From Woeseiaceae bacterium (GTDB lineage Bacteria; Pseudomonadota; Gammaproteobacteria; Steroidobacterales; Woeseiaceae), in NCBI GenBank assembly GCA_021773135.1, contig JAJFKP010000055.1, positions 124,001-188,000 of the forward strand: a stretch of 64,000 nucleotides of DNA. Direction: 5' to 3'. Below are positions 54,777 to 63,772 of this stretch, one piece after another (within the stretch, counting starts at the first letter, position 1; every line of letters starts with the position of its first letter). The position numbers and the translations under genes were made by a program. The notes under the pieces are model-generated. The model was not told where the DNA came from. It worked only from the letters and a program-made list of their open reading frames with translations, and did no database searches.

Positions 54777-55313
54777 TCAGGGTAACAACGCGTAGCCGTC
54801 AGACTGCAGCGTGACCAGCATTGTCATGGCGGACAGACCGACCTGTACCGGAGCCGCGAGATCACTCTTGTCCCACTGACGAAATCCCAGCGACTGGCCG
54901 CAGGCATAAAACTTGACGCCGGCATCCGCGAGATCGTTAAGAAGTTGCAGGTTCGGGTTTTTGATGCCATTGATCTTTTCGTAAGCGTCGTCATTTAACG
55001 CCGCCATCAGTGTTTTCCCATGGATAACAACCGCAATATCCATGTCTTCCAGTGGTATCCCGTTCTTGCCATGCATGTTGAGAAATCGCGCAACGATCGT
55101 GAATTCGCGATTTGCATCGGTCACTTCTCCTGGATACTCGGTTGCTTCAAAAACGACGCGATACTTGTGGCCTTTACGAAGCGGCACATCCCTGTCCGCA
55201 ACCTCAAACGCGGGTCCACCGCTGTCAACGTACGGTCCGGTAGCTGGCGCCTGCGCGAGAACGCTGCTGGCAAAAAAGGCAAAAAAAAGTGTACAGGCTG
55301 TGCGGACAAACAT
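54777..55313 (-). CDS. Exported DsrE-family protein
   Basis: 178 residues with a Sec signal ending VLAQ. Mature core KYRVVFEATEYPGEV, MDIAVVIHGKTLMAAL and DAGVKFYACGQSLGFRQW match DsrE/DsrF-like folds, including the single cysteine that carries sulfur or acts in redox chemistry in cytosolic relatives. Periplasmic DsrE forms are common but poorly known. It lies 59 nt upstream of the TRAP operon on the same strand and may be co-transcribed, so the pair could handle a sulfur compound. Confidence 0.8.
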   Translation of the reverse strand: MFVRTACTLFFAFFASSVLAQAPATGPYVDSGGPAFEVADRDVPLRKGHKYRVVFEATEYPGEVTDANREFTIVARFLNMHGKNGIPLEDMDIAVVIHGKTLMAALNDDAYEKINGIKNPNLQLLNDLADAGVKFYACGQSLGFRQWDKSDLAAPVQVGLSAMTMLVTLQSDGYALLP

Positions 55314-55402
55314 TGGGCATGCTCCGTTTAATGATTGGGTGGCACCGATTATATGTCCCCCGGCCTGCCGCTGTCCTGTTCGGATCGGTCACGAGCAACC
55401 CG

Positions 55403-57106
55403 TTACTCTTCCTCAAGCGGCCGCAGTAGTAAATTGCCCAGCCTGACTTTGCCAAACCGATGCCGCACGATCTCAATGTCCGCATTGGCGATCGAATCAC
55501 TGACATCGCCAGAGTTCGGAAATCCACTGATCGACAGATTCTGCCAGCCACCGTTTGCCGAATAGAAAAGCTGCCCGTTATGGAAGTAATTTTCATTTGC
55601 CATCAGGTGCAGATACTCGTCAACACCGTCATTGTCCAGGTCGGCCCGTATCAGCACGGTTTTTACCTGAGGTGGAAAACCTGCGCCATACCGGTCTATT
55701 TTTTCACGCACCGCTTCGGGCACGTCAAAACGTTCCGGTCGATACTGCATGTTTGCCCACAAGCTTTCTGTTGATTGCAGCGTCTGCGGTCGATACGCCG
55801 GCACCGGGTTCTGGATTTTGTCAACGAGGTCCGGGTCACTGTCCCCCAGTTCGGCAATCTGTTGCTCCATGAACAGATGACCTGGCCGTGCCAGAGACTG
55901 CCGCGCATACCAAAAATCAAAATCTGCCAATGCGACCTGACCTGATGCCATCCTGCTGAGCTGGCTGTTGAGCGATAGCTTGCGTAAATCCAGGACCGGG
56001 CTATTCACAATTATCATCAGGAATAGCACGACCAGACCCATACCGGTGTTCACTCTAGCGAGGTCTGTCGTCCAGTCATCTCGTTTTCGCACAATGCCAA
56101 CCGCATAGCCGACGACGAACAGCGTCAGTATGAGCCATGTAATAAATGCCCAGCCGCGAATGACCGTCCAGCCATATTCGTCAAGGCGCAAATAAAGGCC
56201 GTAGAAGCTCAGCGCGGATATGATCGGTGTGGTGAGCAATGCCGCGTAGACGATTCTGTGTATGACAAGCGGGTACGGTCGCTCACCACGGCCATCCTGG
56301 TAGACGGCGTTGGTGAAGAACAAAATCACGGCCAGCAGCCAGAGCAGCAGCGACGTGCCGCGACCCGTTGACCACAAAGCGTCCAGACCAACGACGGGCA
56401 GCGCTCCGAGGAAAACTACCGCAACGACGACGGCCAGCGGCAAAAGAATTTTTATCAGGCCCTCGAACAATCGCGTAATGCTGTCAATTACTCGGGTCAG
56501 GTTTCGGAAAATGATCACGCCGACGCCATGTGCAACGCTCAGCACCGGAAACAAAAACCAGTCCTCACGAAAAAGGTCATAGAAGAAATCCACTTCGATT
56601 GCGCGAAATAACTGCGCCCAGAGCATCAGAATCAGCCAAAACACGAAGGTAAGAATGAGCGACAGCGCGATGGTTAATGCATTTCGCCAGGAGTAGGTAA
56701 ACAAGACCTCGTAGGCCATCGGTTTTTCCGCAACGCGTTGCTGCAGATACATGAGTGCCTTGAAGCATGCCAGGCCGAGACTCAGGGCAAATATCCAGCT
56801 CAGGTTGTAGACCGGAAATGCATCGTAGGGCGTCGCCTGCCACCCGGTGTAAATACCCAGCGCGATGAGAATAAGCGCAAATAATCCGATCAAACTTGCG
56901 GCGCGTTGCGCCTTGCCCCGTTCAAGAGACAGTAGCAGCAACACGGGAACCGCAACGGCGACAAGCCACAATGGAAAATTCCACAACGGTGATGCGCTGG
57001 GCCAGGTCCCGGACTCCATGGCGTCATACAAAAACAGCAGCGCTATTCCCTGGACAGCAGCGATCAGGAGCATTAGTTTGCGGGGCAATTCGGTTGCGTC
57101 TGTCAT
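55403..57106 (-). CDS. DUF4153 multi-pass membrane protein
   Basis: 567 residues with about 12 membrane helices in the first 400 residues, then a soluble C-terminal region that is probably periplasmic (HLFMEQQIAELGDSDPDLVDK and the beta-rich VKTVLIRADLDNDGVDEYLHLM, an EF-hand-like or VCBS-like DNDGVDEY segment). The helical part YSWRNALTIALSLILTFVFWL and LLPLAVVVAVVFLG fits DUF4153. Function unknown. Confidence 0.8.
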   Translation of the reverse strand: MTDATELPRKLMLLIAAVQGIALLFLYDAMESGTWPSASPLWNFPLWLVAVAVPVLLLLSLERGKAQRAASLIGLFALILIALGIYTGWQATPYDAFPVYNLSWIFALSLGLACFKALMYLQQRVAEKPMAYEVLFTYSWRNALTIALSLILTFVFWLILMLWAQLFRAIEVDFFYDLFREDWFLFPVLSVAHGVGVIIFRNLTRVIDSITRLFEGLIKILLPLAVVVAVVFLGALPVVGLDALWSTGRGTSLLLWLLAVILFFTNAVYQDGRGERPYPLVIHRIVYAALLTTPIISALSFYGLYLRLDEYGWTVIRGWAFITWLILTLFVVGYAVGIVRKRDDWTTDLARVNTGMGLVVLFLMIIVNSPVLDLRKLSLNSQLSRMASGQVALADFDFWYARQSLARPGHLFMEQQIAELGDSDPDLVDKIQNPVPAYRPQTLQSTESLWANMQYRPERFDVPEAVREKIDRYGAGFPPQVKTVLIRADLDNDGVDEYLHLMANENYFHNGQLFYSANGGWQNLSISGFPNSGDVSDSIANADIEIVRHRFGKVRLGNLLLRPLEEE

Positions 57107-57278
57107 GCTTTACTCTCCGGTGCCTGGCTTAAGTATATCGCCGCACCGGCTCCTGAAGGTGGCAAACCTGTGGCAATTGGTGGCGGAGGCAAAGAATCCC
57201 AGCCGACCACTTGCACCTGGCAAACAACCTTGTGCAAGTGAGCCATGAGGCCTGCCTGGCAGCGGTTAATGCGGACAA

Positions 57279-57977
57279 TCAGGCCATGTCGAACAACAGG
57301 AACTCGGTTTCAGACAATGCACTCATCTGCAATTCACCCGAACGCTCGATAGCAGCACCATCTCCATCCTCGAGCGAAGTGCCGTTAATGTCCAGCCGAC
57401 CTGTGACTACCTGGATCCAGCCGCGATGATTGTGCTGCATTTTATAGGTAAGCACTTCACCCTGGTCGAGTACCGTTGCGAATAAATCCAGCGACTGATG
57501 TATCTGCAGCGATCCTTCACGAGCGTCCCGTGATGCGATTAGCCGCAGACGATTGTGCTTGTCGTCTTTTGAAAACAGCTTTTCCTCCCACTCGGGAGCG
57601 ATGCCGGAACGTTCCGGCAAAATCCAGATCTGCAGCAGGTGCGCCCGTTCATGTCCGGAATGATTGAATTCGCTGTGCATAACACCGGTTCCCGCGGACA
57701 TGCGCTGCACTTCACCCTTTCTGATTACGGAGCCATTACCCATACTATCCTTGTGCTCAAGTGCTCCTTCGATCATATAGGTCACAATTTCCATATCCTT
57801 GTGCCCATGCGTGCCGAATCCCTTTGCCGGCTCGATGCGATCCTCATTGATAACTCTCAGGTTGCCGAATCCCATGTGCTCGGGATCGTAATAATCGCCG
57901 AATGAAAAACTGTGCCGTGCTTTAAGCCAACCCATGTCGACTGCACCGCGATCGAGCGAACGTCTAACCCTAATCAT
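57279..57977 (-). CDS. Pirin family protein (YhhW/quercetinase-like)
   Basis: 232 residues, bicupin. The N-terminal cupin has the metal ligands of GFGTHGHKDMEIVTYMIEGAL (His-x-His and Glu) and MHSEFNHS (His). The order and the start MIRVRRSLDRGAVDMGWLKARHSFSF are those of YhhW. Members oxidise quercetin-like flavonols or regulate redox processes. It overlaps the azoreductase gene upstream by 4 nt (ATGA), so both are made from one mRNA under LysR control. Confidence 0.93.
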   Translation of the reverse strand: MIRVRRSLDRGAVDMGWLKARHSFSFGDYYDPEHMGFGNLRVINEDRIEPAKGFGTHGHKDMEIVTYMIEGALEHKDSMGNGSVIRKGEVQRMSAGTGVMHSEFNHSGHERAHLLQIWILPERSGIAPEWEEKLFSKDDKHNRLRLIASRDAREGSLQIHQSLDLFATVLDQGEVLTYKMQHNHRGWIQVVTGRLDINGTSLEDGDGAAIERSGELQMSALSETEFLLFDMA

Positions 57978-58624
57978 CTGGATCCCCCTCTGCCTGACAC
58001 CGCCACCGGGGTGTCAGCATTGAAAAATTCTGCGTTCTGAATAATCTCGTCGATCGCTGCCCGTGCGGTGCTGACCGCATCTGCGCCGCGTTTGACTTGT
58101 TGGTCGGCGGCAACGACGACGATGTCCGTTATGCCCAGAAAACGCAAAGCCTGGCGCATATAAGGTGTTGCAAAATCGCTATTGCTGTCGACTGCCACGC
58201 CGCCACTTGATACCACCAGGATTGCCATCCTGCCCTGTAACAATCCAATCGGTCCCTGCTCCGAATAGCGGAAGGTCAGGTGCGCCCGGGCGATCATGTC
58301 GACCCAGGCTTTCAAAGCAGCCGGGACGCCAATAGCAATAACGTCAGAATTCTGTACCTCGTCAATTAACAGGTCGGAAAACGCGAGCGTCGCGCGCTGC
58401 GCCGCCGACCGGTCCTCGGCGGGCGTCAGGTTCGAGTTGATCCAGTCTTCATCGACATGCGGAATACCCTCCGTAAGCTCGCGATTCTGCAAGTCCGGGT
58501 GGCCAAATCGATCCTCGATTGCAGCGAGCAGATAATCGAGCAGCGCGCGCGTACTTGAAGCATGTAATTGGCCACTCGAATCGACTCGCAATACGCGTAA
58601 CGGTCTATCCACTGTCATTTTCAT
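57974..58624 (-). CDS. AzoR-like flavodoxin-fold protein with shortened flavin loop
   Basis: 216 residues from ATG 58624. Fold_2 flavodoxin-type quinone/azo reductase family. The N-terminal strand and loop LRVLRVDSSGQLHASSTRAL is standard (VDSSxR-type phosphate-binding loop). The central SDVIAIGVPAALKAWVDMI segment (residues 94-112) runs directly from the strand to the helix. In AzoR proteins a PMYNF-type loop that packs on FMN lies at this place, so about six or seven residues seem missing. RGPIGLLQGRMAILVVSSGG-type and FLGITDIVVVAADQ segments otherwise match. Probably weakened or altered flavin binding. Overlaps pirin by 4 nt and is divergent from the LysR gene. Confidence 0.78.
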   Translation of the reverse strand: MKMTVDRPLRVLRVDSSGQLHASSTRALLDYLLAAIEDRFGHPDLQNRELTEGIPHVDEDWINSNLTPAEDRSAAQRATLAFSDLLIDEVQNSDVIAIGVPAALKAWVDMIARAHLTFRYSEQGPIGLLQGRMAILVVSSGGVAVDSNSDFATPYMRQALRFLGITDIVVVAADQQVKRGADAVSTARAAIDEIIQNAEFFNADTPVAVSGRGGSR

Positions 58625-58727
58625 CGTGATTATCTCTGTCTGGCCGGCGCCGCCGGTCGTTGCTGAAACTGTGGTGTTCAGTTTCCATGTTGCATATTGA
58701 TTAATAAACAGTACTTTCGGTACCAGT

Positions 58728-58745
58728 TTGTTGCCTGTATAACAA
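58728..58745. promoter_or_regulatory. Candidate LysR-type operator in the divergent region
   Basis: TTGTT-N8-AACAA inverted repeat ending 4 nt before the LysR gene ATG at 58750. The 125-nt divergent region between azoR-like and LysR genes should bind the regulator, but this repeat also overlaps the ribosome-site area, so its role is a guess. Confidence 0.35.
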
Positions 58746-58749
58746 CAAT

Positions 58750-59670
58750 ATGGATAGATTCGAGGACATGCAGGCATTCACTGCCGTTGTGGAAACGGGC
58801 AGTTTCACGGCAGCAGCGGAAAGGCTAAACGCCAACAAGTCAGCCGTCAGTCGCCGCGTTGCGGCTCTCGAGGAGCGACTCGGCGCCCAATTGCTGAAAA
58901 GGACGACCCGCACAGTTAACCTGACGGCAACCGGCCGCAGTTTTTATGAACGCGCAGCGCGTTTGCTTGCCGATCTGGATGAAGCAGAGTCGGCGGTCGC
59001 TCAGGAACACGGTGAGCTGCGGGGCCGCCTTAGAATTGCACTGCCGCTATCGTTCGGCCTCATGCACATGACTGCGCCAATCAACGAATTTGCGAGATTG
59101 CATCCACGCGTAGCGTTCGACCTCGACCTGAGCGATCGTTTTGTTGATCTTGTACAGGAGGACATCGACGTCGCGGTACGTATCGGACGATTGACAGATT
59201 CGTCGTTGATCGCACGTCGGTTGTTCAGTTCACGGATTATCGCCGCTGCAAGCCCTGACTACCTGGAGGCAAATGGCACACCGGACACACCGCAAGATCT
59301 TGCGGAACATCGTTGCCTCTCCTACAGTAATCTTGCTGATTACAGCCAATGGAGCTGGATTGACGAAAACGCGCAGCAACAACCGGTCGAAGTGCATACC
59401 GCCCTGGCCGCAAACAACGGCGAGATGCTGAGCAAACTCGCCGCAAACGGACAGGGCGTTGTCATGCAACCCACGTTTATCGCGCATAAATTCATACGGG
59501 ATGGCGCCCTCGTACAGGTATTGCCAAACGTGAACTGGCCCGAGACAACCGCCTACGCTGTTTATCCTCCGACCCGTCACCTGAGCTATCGCGTGCGCGC
59601 ATTCATCGATTTCCTCGCCGACTATTTCAAGGGCACACCCTACTGGGACGAAGACTGCGCCAACTATTGA
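58750..59670 (+). CDS. LysR-type transcriptional regulator
   Basis: 306 residues. N-terminal winged helix-turn-helix: FEDMQAFTAVVETGSFTAAA, ERLNANKSAVSRRVAALEERL and LLKRTTRTVNLTATG, then a LysR effector-binding domain containing LRIALPLSFGLMHMTAPINEF and EDIDVAVRIGRLTDSSLIAR. It belongs to the CrgA/aaeR-like subgroup (short linker, DSSL signature). Divergent from the azoreductase-like/pirin pair, which it presumably controls in response to quinone or aromatic electrophile stress, as in related systems. Confidence 0.94.
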   Translation: MDRFEDMQAFTAVVETGSFTAAAERLNANKSAVSRRVAALEERLGAQLLKRTTRTVNLTATGRSFYERAARLLADLDEAESAVAQEHGELRGRLRIALPLSFGLMHMTAPINEFARLHPRVAFDLDLSDRFVDLVQEDIDVAVRIGRLTDSSLIARRLFSSRIIAAASPDYLEANGTPDTPQDLAEHRCLSYSNLADYSQWSWIDENAQQQPVEVHTALAANNGEMLSKLAANGQGVVMQPTFIAHKFIRDGALVQVLPNVNWPETTAYAVYPPTRHLSYRVRAFIDFLADYFKGTPYWDEDCANY

Positions 59671-59677
59671 CGACACA

Positions 59678-59702
59678 GCCTGCCGGAATTTTTTCCGCAG
59701 GC
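59678..59702 (+). terminator. Hairpin after the LysR gene
   Basis: GCCTGCCGGAA and TTCCGCAGGC pair with one bulged C around a TTTT loop, starting 8 nt after the LysR stop. No T tract follows, so it may be an incomplete terminator or an mRNA-stabilising stem. Confidence 0.4.
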
Positions 59703-59757
59703 GGCGGTCGCATTAGAATGCATCACGCTTAGGACGCCACGACAAGTGAGGTTAGCA

Positions 59758-60696
59758 ATGAAATTCCCACCAAACGGTTGCTCGAATTCGGGAAAGATCT
59801 CGCTTATCGCGCTGGCAACACTCGTTCTGCAGGCTGTCTTGCCGACCGCGTCGGCGGCGGGCGTGGATTGCCTGGATACGAGCGAGGCGCTGGCCTACTG
59901 GCGACCAATTCGCAAGGCACCGGCCTCGTCTTCGGCATCCGCCGATGACCTGGCACTGGAACTGATTTCCTGTCTCGGCTCCCCTGACCCGGAATTACGT
60001 GACCAGATTGGTTATGAGCTGTATGTCGACTGGCTCCGTAATGATCACCTCGCAGACGCTACCCGAATTCGGCTTTTTGACGAACTCAGTTCGCGCATTC
60101 AGGAATCAACCAGTGACCGCGCCCTGTCCCGATCTTTCTCCGCACTGGTGCTTGCAGAGCTGATGCGTTCCGATGCCAAGCGGACTTTCCTGTCGGCCGA
60201 CCAACGCCAGCGTTTGCTGACTGATGCGACCGAAGCATTGCAGCGCGAAACGGACTATCGCGGACTCATCGCCGACATCGGCTGGGTGCACCCGATTGCA
60301 CACCTGGGTGACCTGTTGTGGCGATTCGCTCTACACCCACAAACGACACCGGCGCAGGGCATCACGCTGCTCCGCGCAGTAAGGAGCAAAGTCGCTCCGA
60401 CGCAGACCACATTTGCGTTCAATGAAAGTGACCGGTTAGCGCGTGTGGTCAGCGCTCTAATCAGGCGACAGCTACTTGAAGAACAGGAAACGGCAATGTG
60501 GATTGAATCGTTTGCGGTGCCGACGACCATGGAAAAATGGTCAGATGCGTTTCGTAGTCCGCAGGGTATGGCAGAGTTACACAATACAAAGCTGTTTCTG
60601 CGGGCGCTTTCCGATCAACTCGCCGGGGATGATGTCGCCGCTGCAATCCGAGAGCCTCTCGAAGCACTAATACAGGGATTTACGCAGTTAATTTAG
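59758..60696 (+). CDS. Hypothetical secreted helical protein
   Basis: 312 residues from ATG 59758, behind GTGAGG. Signal peptide through TASAAG. The mature chain has two cysteines early (VDCLDTS, LISCLGS) and is mostly alpha-helical, with a regular pattern of about 40 residues (ELRDQIGYELYVDWLRN, ALSRSFSALVLAELMRS, GLIADIGWVHPIAHLGDLLW), reminiscent of HEAT-like repeats. The segment RETDYRGLIADIGWVHPIAH resembles DUF2785. DUF2785 is the best name guess; role unknown. Confidence 0.7.
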   Translation: MKFPPNGCSNSGKISLIALATLVLQAVLPTASAAGVDCLDTSEALAYWRPIRKAPASSSASADDLALELISCLGSPDPELRDQIGYELYVDWLRNDHLADATRIRLFDELSSRIQESTSDRALSRSFSALVLAELMRSDAKRTFLSADQRQRLLTDATEALQRETDYRGLIADIGWVHPIAHLGDLLWRFALHPQTTPAQGITLLRAVRSKVAPTQTTFAFNESDRLARVVSALIRRQLLEEQETAMWIESFAVPTTMEKWSDAFRSPQGMAELHNTKLFLRALSDQLAGDDVAAAIREPLEALIQGFTQLI

Positions 60697-60730
60697 AGAC
60701 AAAGAGGGACCGCGTCGTCGGCAGTGCACA

Positions 60731-62350
60731 TCACCCGAAGATCTTTTTCATCAACGGCGAGATGTTTCGCATACCTACCAGCGCCGTGGCCGTCAGAACG
60801 CCTGACATCATGGCGCCCGTCACTCCGCATGTCAGGATGTCCTGTCCGGTCAACCACAGCCCGCCAATTTTTGTCTTCGGTGTCAACCAGTCCTGCTGAA
60901 GGCGTTCCGTTGTATGATCGAGACCATACAACTCACCGCGCTGGTACCCACTGAACCATTGGGTCGACAACGGGGTTGAAAGCTCGCTGTAGTCGATCTT
61001 GCCTTTGAGCTGCGGCAGTTTCTCAAACAGGTGCGGCATGATTCGATCCATCAGTTTCTGTTTAAATGCCGCGTAGTCGTCACCGCGTTTGCCCCAAGTA
61101 CTACCCTGCCACTTTTCGAACCACGCATAGGGTGCTGGCACGACAATTTCGATGGTTGCCGTTCCCGGATGACGGTTCAGGTAGTCGGGGTCTTTGGCAG
61201 AAGGGAACGATATGTAGACGACCGGAAACTCTGCTGAGTCGTCCTTCAAGAATTCGTTTACCGCCGCATCGAAGTCATTGTGCGGATAAATCCAGAAATT
61301 TGTTTTTGGCAGACCGAGATCTTCCGCGGTTTCCTGCAGTCCGATATAAACACCCAGGTGGCCTAGGCTGGGCCGGACATGTTTCATTTTCGCGGCATAT
61401 CCGTAGCGCTGCGACACCCTGTCTTCAATCAGGCTGTTAAATGTATTGTTAACGCCGACAGAAGAAATTACACAGTCACAACCAATACGATGTCCGTCCG
61501 ACATTCTAACGCCCACTACCCGACCCTCCTCTACCAGGATCTGGTCTACACGTGCATACGTAAAAACGTCACCCCCCGTTTTATTAACAGCCGGAATAAT
61601 GGCTTCAGCAATTTTCCAACTTCCGCCGACAGGGTAGTAGCCGCCATACAGGTAGTGCCGGGCAATCATGGCATGCACGACAAACGCCGATTGTTTCGGC
61701 GGCAATCCCATATCGCCCCACTGACCGCATATGGTTGCAATCAGATCCTGGTTGGCTGTTAGTTCGCGTAAGACAGCGTAAGTATTGCGCAGCATGACCT
61801 TCGGCATCTTCCACTTCAGGAAAGGTGCCGCGAGCGAACGCTGCCAGGGTTTCAAAACCCGTTCCATACCCAACATTGACAGTGCCCCTCCGACCTGTGC
61901 CAGCAACTGCATATACAGGTCAATCGCGGCTATCTCGTCAGGGAACTGTTGTACCAGGTTATCCCGAAACTCCTGCTTTCCTGCACGGGCGTTGAATACT
62001 TTGTCGCCAATGTAAAAGCGGTCGTACTCGTCGTCCATAGCGGCCCATTTGAGCCGGCTATTCGTGAGGAAGTCGAACATTTTGCGCGTTCGGGTGGCCG
62101 CACCGACATCACCGATATAGTGCACACCGACATCCCATTCGTAGCCGTTTCTTTCGTAGGAATGCGTATATCCGCCAGCGGTATAGTGCTGCTCCAGAAC
62201 GCAAACCTTCCAATCAAGCGCGCTTAAGAGCGCAGCAGTGGTCAGCCCCCCCATGCCGGAACCGATAATAACGGCGTCATATTTTTCGGCGAGGCGGTTC
62301 GATCGGTACCGGCGACCAATCCGGAGCGTGCTGGCTTTCATCAACGGCAT
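60731..62350 (-). CDS. Phytoene-desaturase/retinol-saturase-like FAD oxidoreductase
   Basis: 539 residues. FAD motif YDAVIIGSGMGGLTTAALLSAL, then WKVCVLEQHYTAGGYTHSYERNGYEWDVGVHYIG, the region characteristic of the RetSat/CrtO-like group. The C-terminal GLWLTGQDILTCGVTGAMMSGVLTA closes the flavin site. Members desaturate or saturate polyene chains, with carotenoid-related or lipid substrates. No carotenoid genes nearby. It converges with the upstream secreted-protein gene and is divergent from GST. Confidence 0.88.
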   Translation of the reverse strand: MPLMKASTLRIGRRYRSNRLAEKYDAVIIGSGMGGLTTAALLSALDWKVCVLEQHYTAGGYTHSYERNGYEWDVGVHYIGDVGAATRTRKMFDFLTNSRLKWAAMDDEYDRFYIGDKVFNARAGKQEFRDNLVQQFPDEIAAIDLYMQLLAQVGGALSMLGMERVLKPWQRSLAAPFLKWKMPKVMLRNTYAVLRELTANQDLIATICGQWGDMGLPPKQSAFVVHAMIARHYLYGGYYPVGGSWKIAEAIIPAVNKTGGDVFTYARVDQILVEEGRVVGVRMSDGHRIGCDCVISSVGVNNTFNSLIEDRVSQRYGYAAKMKHVRPSLGHLGVYIGLQETAEDLGLPKTNFWIYPHNDFDAAVNEFLKDDSAEFPVVYISFPSAKDPDYLNRHPGTATIEIVVPAPYAWFEKWQGSTWGKRGDDYAAFKQKLMDRIMPHLFEKLPQLKGKIDYSELSTPLSTQWFSGYQRGELYGLDHTTERLQQDWLTPKTKIGGLWLTGQDILTCGVTGAMMSGVLTATALVGMRNISPLMKKIFG

Positions 62351-62437
62351 CGCGTCAATGCTACCGGATGCGCGGCGGCGCTGCAGAGAGATAAGGCGAC
62401 ATTACGCCGGACCGGATAGCCCTGTTATGATGACGCG

Positions 62438-63040
62438 ATGAGCATCACACTCTACGACACTACCGTTTCCGGCCACTCCCACCGGGTCCGCCTCTTCCTT
62501 TCCCTGCTCGACGTCGAATTCAAGACTATCGACGTTGACATGCGAAAGGGCGAACACAAGACACCTGATTACCTCAAACTGAGTCCGCTCGGACAGGTTC
62601 CAACGCTGGTGGATGGCAATGATGTAATTACCGACTCCACCGCGGCCCTGGTTTATCTGGCTAAAAAATACGGTGACGAGAGCTGGCTGCCAGAAGATCC
62701 CGCAGGCGCCGCGAGAATTCAGCGCTGGCTTTCCACGGCTTCGGGGGAATTATTTCGTGGCCCGGTCATTGCCAGAGCAATCAAGCTGTTTAATCGTGAC
62801 TACCATTACGATGATGCGAGCATGTGGACAGACAGGCTACTGACCTGGATGCAATCGGAACTCGAGCAACGAACCTGGCTTGCCGAAGATCGCGTTACGA
62901 TTGCCGATGTTGCGATGTACAGCTATTTGCGAGTCGCCAATGAAGGTGAGATTGATATGGAGCCCTACCCCGCCATACTGCGGTGGCTGGCCGATGTCGA
63001 GAAACTGCCAGGATTTCTCCCGATGACCAAATCAATCTGA
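62438..63040 (+). CDS. Glutathione S-transferase
   Basis: 200 residues. N-terminal thioredoxin-like domain with the active-site region TTVSGHSHRVRLFLSLLDVEF, the cis-proline loop GQVPTLVDG, and the glutathione-binding ITDSTAALVYLAKKYG. The C-terminal all-helical domain contains TIADVAMYSYL, the N-capping box typical of GSTs. Conjugates glutathione to electrophiles or removes peroxides. Separated from the OMP gene by 118 nt. Confidence 0.94.
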   Translation: MSITLYDTTVSGHSHRVRLFLSLLDVEFKTIDVDMRKGEHKTPDYLKLSPLGQVPTLVDGNDVITDSTAALVYLAKKYGDESWLPEDPAGAARIQRWLSTASGELFRGPVIARAIKLFNRDYHYDDASMWTDRLLTWMQSELEQRTWLAEDRVTIADVAMYSYLRVANEGEIDMEPYPAILRWLADVEKLPGFLPMTKSI

Positions 63041-63158
63041 GCACATTCCCTTTTTGCACAAGCCGCTATTCAGCAAGCGTTAATAAAGCATCGACTATCT
63101 TTGCATCCTGCCGGGCGCTTTCCCGGCCTGAATCCAAATTCGCAAAGGTATTCCAATC

Positions 63159-63695
63159 ATGAAGAATTTCACAGGTGCACTTCTTGGGCTCACACTTCTT
63201 GCAGCAACGATCGTCCATGCGAACGAACGTCTTACGCTTGGCGCCTCGATCGGGTACGTCAATATCGAAGAAGACGAACCCGGTTTTGAATTTGATGCAA
63301 ACGATACGGGTTACAAGTTTTTCGCGAACTACACGTTCAACAGTAACCTCGCTATCGAGGGCGGGTATATTGACTTCGGCTCGCCCGAGGACATCGTCGC
63401 GGGCCTGCCGGGAGAAATTGACGCTTCCGGCTGGAATGTATATGGCGTCGGCAATCTACCACTATCTGACTCCGTCAACCTGTTTGCCAAAGCAGGAGTC
63501 GTTGCCTGGGAGGCCGACTCAATCATCGACGGTCTGCTGGTCGATACGGATGACGGTACCGATCTTGCTCTCGGCTTTGGTGCGGGATGGAACACGAACG
63601 AAGCCTTCGGCATTCGAGCTGAGGTCGACTGGTACGACATCGATGAGGCGGACAGTGTCTGGATGGCCTCTGTCGGTTTTGAGTTCCGCTTCTAG
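63159..63695 (+). CDS. Outer-membrane beta-barrel protein (OmpA-like transmembrane domain)
   Basis: 178 residues, signal peptide ending TIVHANE. Eight-stranded barrel pattern with LTLGASIGYVNIEEDE, YKFFANYTFNSNLAIEGGYIDFG, WNVYGVGNLPLSDSVNLFAKAG, ALGFGAGWNTNEAFGIRAEVDW and final WMASVGFEFRF, ending in Phe as needed for outer-membrane insertion. No periplasmic domain. Probably an adhesin- or stability-type small barrel. Confidence 0.9.
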   Translation: MKNFTGALLGLTLLAATIVHANERLTLGASIGYVNIEEDEPGFEFDANDTGYKFFANYTFNSNLAIEGGYIDFGSPEDIVAGLPGEIDASGWNVYGVGNLPLSDSVNLFAKAGVVAWEADSIIDGLLVDTDDGTDLALGFGAGWNTNEAFGIRAEVDWYDIDEADSVWMASVGFEFRF

Positions 63696-63725
63696 AGCAT
63701 GAGTTTTTTCAGGGCACACTGGAGC

Positions 63726-63758
63726 TCGACCGCTGCTAGCCGCGGTCGACGTTTTTTT
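63726..63758 (+). terminator. Intrinsic terminator after the OMP gene
   Basis: Perfect 8-bp stem TCGACCGC / GCGGTCGA (63726-63733 and 63742-63749) around an 8-nt loop, followed by CG and T7 (63752-63758). It ends transcription of the barrel-protein gene, 31 nt after its stop. Confidence 0.85.
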
Positions 63759-63772
63759 GCAGTGAGTCGACG

